DNA of 64,000 bases from Arenicola marina (lineage: Eukaryota; Annelida; Polychaeta; Arenicolidae). Position 1 is the first letter of the stretch. Every line of letters starts with the position of its first letter. The position numbers and the translations under genes were made by a program. The stretch lies in NCBI GenBank assembly GCA_964019135.1, contig OZ025258.1, forward strand, positions 8,327,961 to 8,391,960. Direction: 5' to 3'. Shown here piece after piece: positions 60,616 through 64,000 of this stretch. The notes under the pieces were generated by a model. The model searched no databases. It saw only the letters and a list, made by a program, of their open reading frames with translations, and had not been told where the DNA came from.

Positions 60616-60885
60616 TATCCCTCGGGCTTGTGTGCCATGCGCTGTTCGTCTGTGACTGCACACTTTGTGCAGTGTCCTGCTGTCCATACATCTATCTGCG
60701 CCGTACGCCACCGTATGGCCTGTGCGCAGTCAGCCCTTCCGGCATTGAGTGTACACTGCCTGCCCACTGAAGTGCACACTCTTTTTCGTGACTGTTTGGG
60801 ATCACGAAAACGGCGGCTGCCCGTTTCCCCCATTCCCCATCATTGCGCCGTCCCCGTGACGGCTTACATGGAAGAACGACCCATC
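60616..60885 (+). mobile_element. Unique end of the right copy of the minisatellite-bearing element
   Basis: Matches the reverse complement of about 4,090-4,345 in blocks (tctgtgactgcaca, gctgtccataca, gtgacggcttacatggaag, cccatctcggtg), with insertions such as the hairpin at 60,783-60,810. Together with 56,712-60,615 it forms the second copy of the element, in the opposite orientation to the left copy and about 51 kb away. Confidence 0.6.
60783..60810. other. Perfect 9-bp stem hairpin
   Basis: ttttcgtga (60,783-60,791) pairs with tcacgaaaa (60,802-60,810) around a 10-base loop. It lies in the segment absent from the left copy of the element. Confidence 0.5.
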
Positions 60886-60892
60886 TCGGTGA

Positions 60893-61533
60893 GATCGTAA
60901 CTTGCTGTTCCTCATTGCGGGGTATAAATAGAACTCGGTGATACCATAGTTTGCTGTTCCGCATGGAACATGGAGTATTTATATAACTTGGCCAGATCAT
61001 AAGTTGGTGTTCCTCACTGCGGAGTGTTTATATAACTCGGCAAGATCATAACTTGCTGTTCCTCACTGCGGAGTATTTATATAACTCGGCAAGATCATAA
61101 CTTGCTGTTCCTCTTGGCGGAGTATTTATATAACTCGGTCAGATCATAACTTGCTGTCCCTCTTGGCGGAGTATTTATATAACTCGCCCAGACCATAACT
61201 TGCTGTTCCTCTTGGCGGAGTATTTATATAACTCGGCCAGATCATAACTTGTTGTTCCTCTTGGCGGAGTATTTATATAACTCGGCCAGATCAAAACTTG
61301 CTGTTCCTCTTGGCGGAGTATTTATATAACTCGGCCAGACCATAACTTGCTGTTCCTCTTGGCGGAGTATTTATGTAACTCGCCCAGACCATAACTTGCT
61401 GTTCCTCCTGGCCGAGTATTTATATAACTCGGCCAGATCATAACTTGCTGTTCCTCCTGGCTGAGTATTTATATAACTCGGCCAGATCAAAACTTGCTGT
61501 TCCTCTTGGCGGAGTATTTATATAACTCGGCCA
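60893..61533. repeat. 49-bp minisatellite (about 13 units)
   Basis: Units carry cataacttgctgttcctc, then (t/a)ttggcggagtatttatataa and ctcggccagat. The first two units are more divergent. Each unit has a TATA-like tatttatataa. No left-side counterpart accompanies the element copy at 4,090-5,725. Confidence 0.9.
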
Positions 61534-62299
61534 TAAATCCGGTAAACTCCCAGGGTCTGCGCCTGCCATTCACCTACCATGTCATGTAAGCACTGAACTT
61601 AACGCTTCTAAGGAAATACAAATATTCGATGCCATCAAAATGTACTCAAACAGCCACAAAGCTGACGAAAGGGACATTTTGGGATTGTATATGTGGGTAT
61701 GTGTACACAGTGCTGGGGCGGCCTTCACAGCGGCCACAGTGGCCCTCAAAGGCGGATACCTCAGCCGCAAACTTATATTAATTAAGCTGCCCAAAATAGT
61801 GGTGCGTCAGTCCACTCAGTCAGTGTTCTCCTTGCAATCTTGTGTATCGACTGAGGGGTTGTATTTGAACAGCGGCCTACTATACGCTGGCTGCTATACA
61901 TGCGGGGGCGGATCCAGGATGTTAGAAAAGAGAGGCACCCTTTGGTAAATCTTACCACCTGGGGGGGGTGGGGAGGGGGGGTGTGCCCGGGGGACACTAT
62001 TATACAGATTTGGCGCGGTGGGGTGGGGCGGATATATCTGATGATAAGGACACCACACCACTATCGTTTCAGCAGTAGTGGATTGAGGAACTTCCATATG
62101 TTACCAATTATCCCACCATCTTCTTACCCGTTGCCTGCACTCTCATTTTCTTCACTCCACGTCGAAGAGGTTTGTTCACTGCCTAGACCGCCGCGATGTT
62201 GATTTGTTACAACCTAGACATGCATTTCATTATAGGGGGCGGAGGGGGGGAGGGCAAGAGGGGGGTCGTGTTCCCAAATCTAACAATACATTTCTATAT
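61534..62299. other. No gene recognised
   Basis: Ordinary unique DNA with G-rich runs near 61,960-61,982 and 62,235-62,270. Open frames at 61,640-61,948 (plus) and 61,782-61,997 (minus) overlap each other and show no domain. Confidence 0.4.
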
Positions 62300-62560
62300 T
62301 CCCAGGTTACGATAAATTAAACGGAAAACTCTCCGCATACAATGGAAGGAGATAATACACGATGTAAATTGGCGTTTTCCCAATTGACTTTTCCCTACTT
62401 AATATTAAGATTCTCAGTTCACGATTAATGAAAATCCTTGATCACGGCGGTCGGCTAATATCCCATTCCCAGTTCACGAAGAATCATTTTCCTCATTCTC
62501 AGTTCCCGATAAAATGAAAACCCCATTCCCGAGGAACGGAAATACCCTTGTCCAGCCCCC
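62300..62560. repeat. Degenerate repeat of ttcccagttcacga-like units
   Basis: About five loosely spaced units of the form (t)tc(c/t)cag(g)tt(c/a)(a/c)cga(t/a) followed by an A-rich stretch. The spacing varies, so it may be a decayed tandem repeat. It is partly matched in reverse at 56,165-56,235. Confidence 0.4.
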
Positions 62561-62685
62561 ATTATATCTCTGTTACAACCCACTTTGCGGCATATCGTAT
62601 TGCGTGAAGAAGGGCTGTTTTACTTGCTGGAAAAACATATGGGTATGAGTTGATCCGTGGAATGAAAGGTCTGAATAAATACGTT

Positions 62686-62724
62686 TTATATATATGTAAA
62701 TATATAAATATATAAATATATACA
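62686..62724. repeat. AT microsatellite
   Basis: Alternating tatata and tataaata units, low complexity. Confidence 0.85.
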
Positions 62725-62784
62725 CTTCCTGGTACACTTCATTTCCTGTGTCCTGTGGGCCGAGCCCTGTGCGCTTTCATTGGA

Positions 62785-63035
62785 AACTCTATATAAACTC
62801 TATAGAAAACTCTATGGAAACTCTATATAAACTCTATAGAAACTCTATGGAAACTCTATGGAAACTCTGTAGAAAGTCTATGGACACTATGAAAACTCCA
62901 TGGAAACTCAATGGAAACTAATATGGATGTTCTATGGAAACTCTATGGAAATTCTATGGAACTATGGAAACTATGGAAATTCTATGGAGCTATGGAAACT
63001 ATGGAAATGGTATGGAAACTCTATAGAAACTCTAT
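62785..63035. repeat. ~11-bp minisatellite (aactctatgga)
   Basis: About 20 degenerate copies of aactctatgga, with shorter interrupted forms (actatggaa) in the middle. Confidence 0.85.
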
Positions 63036-63098
63036 GGAGACGTTCATAATTTAAAAAAAAGAAACATCGATGGAAACCTTTAGAATTTCTATACAATA

Positions 63099-63565
63099 TC
63101 TATCACCACGTGGGTGACCCGGCGGTAAGGATTCGGCGCCGCTCCATGTGTCTGTCACCACGTGGGTGACCCGGCGGTAAGGATTCGGCGCCGTTCCATG
63201 TGTCTGTCACCACGTGGGTGACCCGGCGGTAAGGATTCGGCGCCGCTCCATGTGTCTGTCACCACGTGGGTGACCCGGCGGTAAGGATTCGGCGCCGTTC
63301 CATGTGTCTGTCACCACGTGGGTGACCCGGCGGTAAGGATTCGGTGCCGCTCCATGTGTCTGTCACCACGTGGGTGACCCGGCGGTACGGATTCGGCGCC
63401 GTTCCATGTGTCTGTCACCACGTGGGTGACCCGGAGGTAAGGATTCGGCGCCGTTCCATGTGTCTGTCACCACGTGGGTGACCCGGCGGTAAGGATTCGG
63501 CGCCGTTCCATGTGTCTGTCACCACGTGGGTGACCCGGTGGTAAGGATTCGGCGCCGTTCCATGT
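63099..63565. repeat. 52-bp minisatellite, nine units, each with CACGTG
   Basis: Nine nearly identical 52-bp units start at about 63,100, 63,151 and every 52 bp to 63,515. Each holds the near-palindrome caccacgtgggtg, then acccggcggtaaggattcgg and cgccg(c/t)tccatgtgtct. Unit-to-unit differences are single bases, so expansion is recent. Confidence 0.95.
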
Positions 63566-64000
63566 GACAAATCGCCAAATACATGATATGCATATGTGAT
63601 TCTCTGTATTAAAGTGTCATTGTACTGGGTGGTGTGTGTTGGTGGCCGGCCTCTTAGTACAGCAAAATTAACCCAAGTTCTCAAGTCACCACATGACGAC
63701 AATCCACATACCGGTAGCTCTAACACGATATCCCTACCAAGTTTTCCTCCTTGAAATTCTACCTCAGTCTACCCGGTCTTCCGCTCAACGAGGATCCCCT
63801 CAACCATGACTATATAACAAGTCTACCATGGACTTCACTTGTACAGCTTTGACGAATGCGTAATAAGTTACGTCAGGCGAGTTCATTCCTAATGGCCGTA
63901 TGTACAATAACCGTTTAGCGCTGCGTGAATCTACTCAGTACTACCAGGCAAGAACTTTTCAAACTTGTTTAAGAAAATGTTCAAACATCAAATGTATGTT
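63566..64000. other. No gene recognised
   Basis: Unique AT-leaning DNA to the end of the window. No splice-bounded open frame, RNA gene or repeat was seen. Confidence 0.45.

Noticed and set aside
61640-61948. 102-codon plus-strand open frame
   Set aside because: It overlaps an equally long minus-strand frame, and no domain is recognisable.
1-64000. tRNA, rRNA or known small RNA genes; LTR or LINE elements
   Set aside because: I looked for cloverleaf arms, B-boxes with paired A-boxes, reverse-transcriptase-like peptides and long direct terminal repeats. I found none that hold up by eye. A covariance-model and repeat-library search would be decisive.

Overview
This window is non-coding, repeat-dominated animal nuclear DNA. 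There are no bacterial-style operons, no tight gene packing and no ribosome-binding sites. The few gene-like traces are eukaryotic: GT-AG splice signals, AATAAA signals and a signal-peptide first exon. Dense unrelated minisatellites, foldback elements, long poly-C/poly-G runs and TTAGGG-like motifs would fit a marine invertebrate or lower chordate such as a lancelet. That placement is only a guess from style.

Layout. 1-8,583 is a left flank: a 42/43-bp hairpin minisatellite (390-1,018), a possible two-exon gene for a ~61-residue secreted peptide (1,465-1,813), a short foldback element (1,918-2,052), a long-inverted-repeat element (2,495-3,287), a copy of an element carrying a 42-bp minisatellite (4,090-5,725) and a possible minus-strand terminal coding exon (7,841-8,040).

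8,584-52,885 is one head-to-tail satellite array, about 44.3 kb, with a 139-bp monomer in constant orientation (roughly 320-340 units). The consensus monomer contains a four-run G-quadruplex motif, telomere-like TTAGGG/TTTAGG words, a KpnI site and CpG-rich segments. The array has nested higher-order structure: a 695-bp 5-mer, a 2,082-bp 15-mer, a 3.85-kb block in two copies, and a 10,535-bp block in two nearly identical tandem copies plus an older partial third copy. Degenerate monomers of a shared, possibly ancestral, type lie at both edges.

52,898-64,000 is the right flank: an inverted-repeat element with TA at both ends directly beside the array (52,898-55,737), a second and larger copy of the 42-bp minisatellite element in opposite orientation to the left one (56,712-60,885), then arrays of 49 bp, 11 bp and 52 bp.

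No well-supported protein-coding gene, tRNA or rRNA was found. The many short open frames inside the arrays are by-products of repetition. The main interest is the architecture and recent history of the G-quadruplex satellite and the repeat families around it. Because the higher-order copies are nearly identical, assembly error must be excluded before biological conclusions are drawn.
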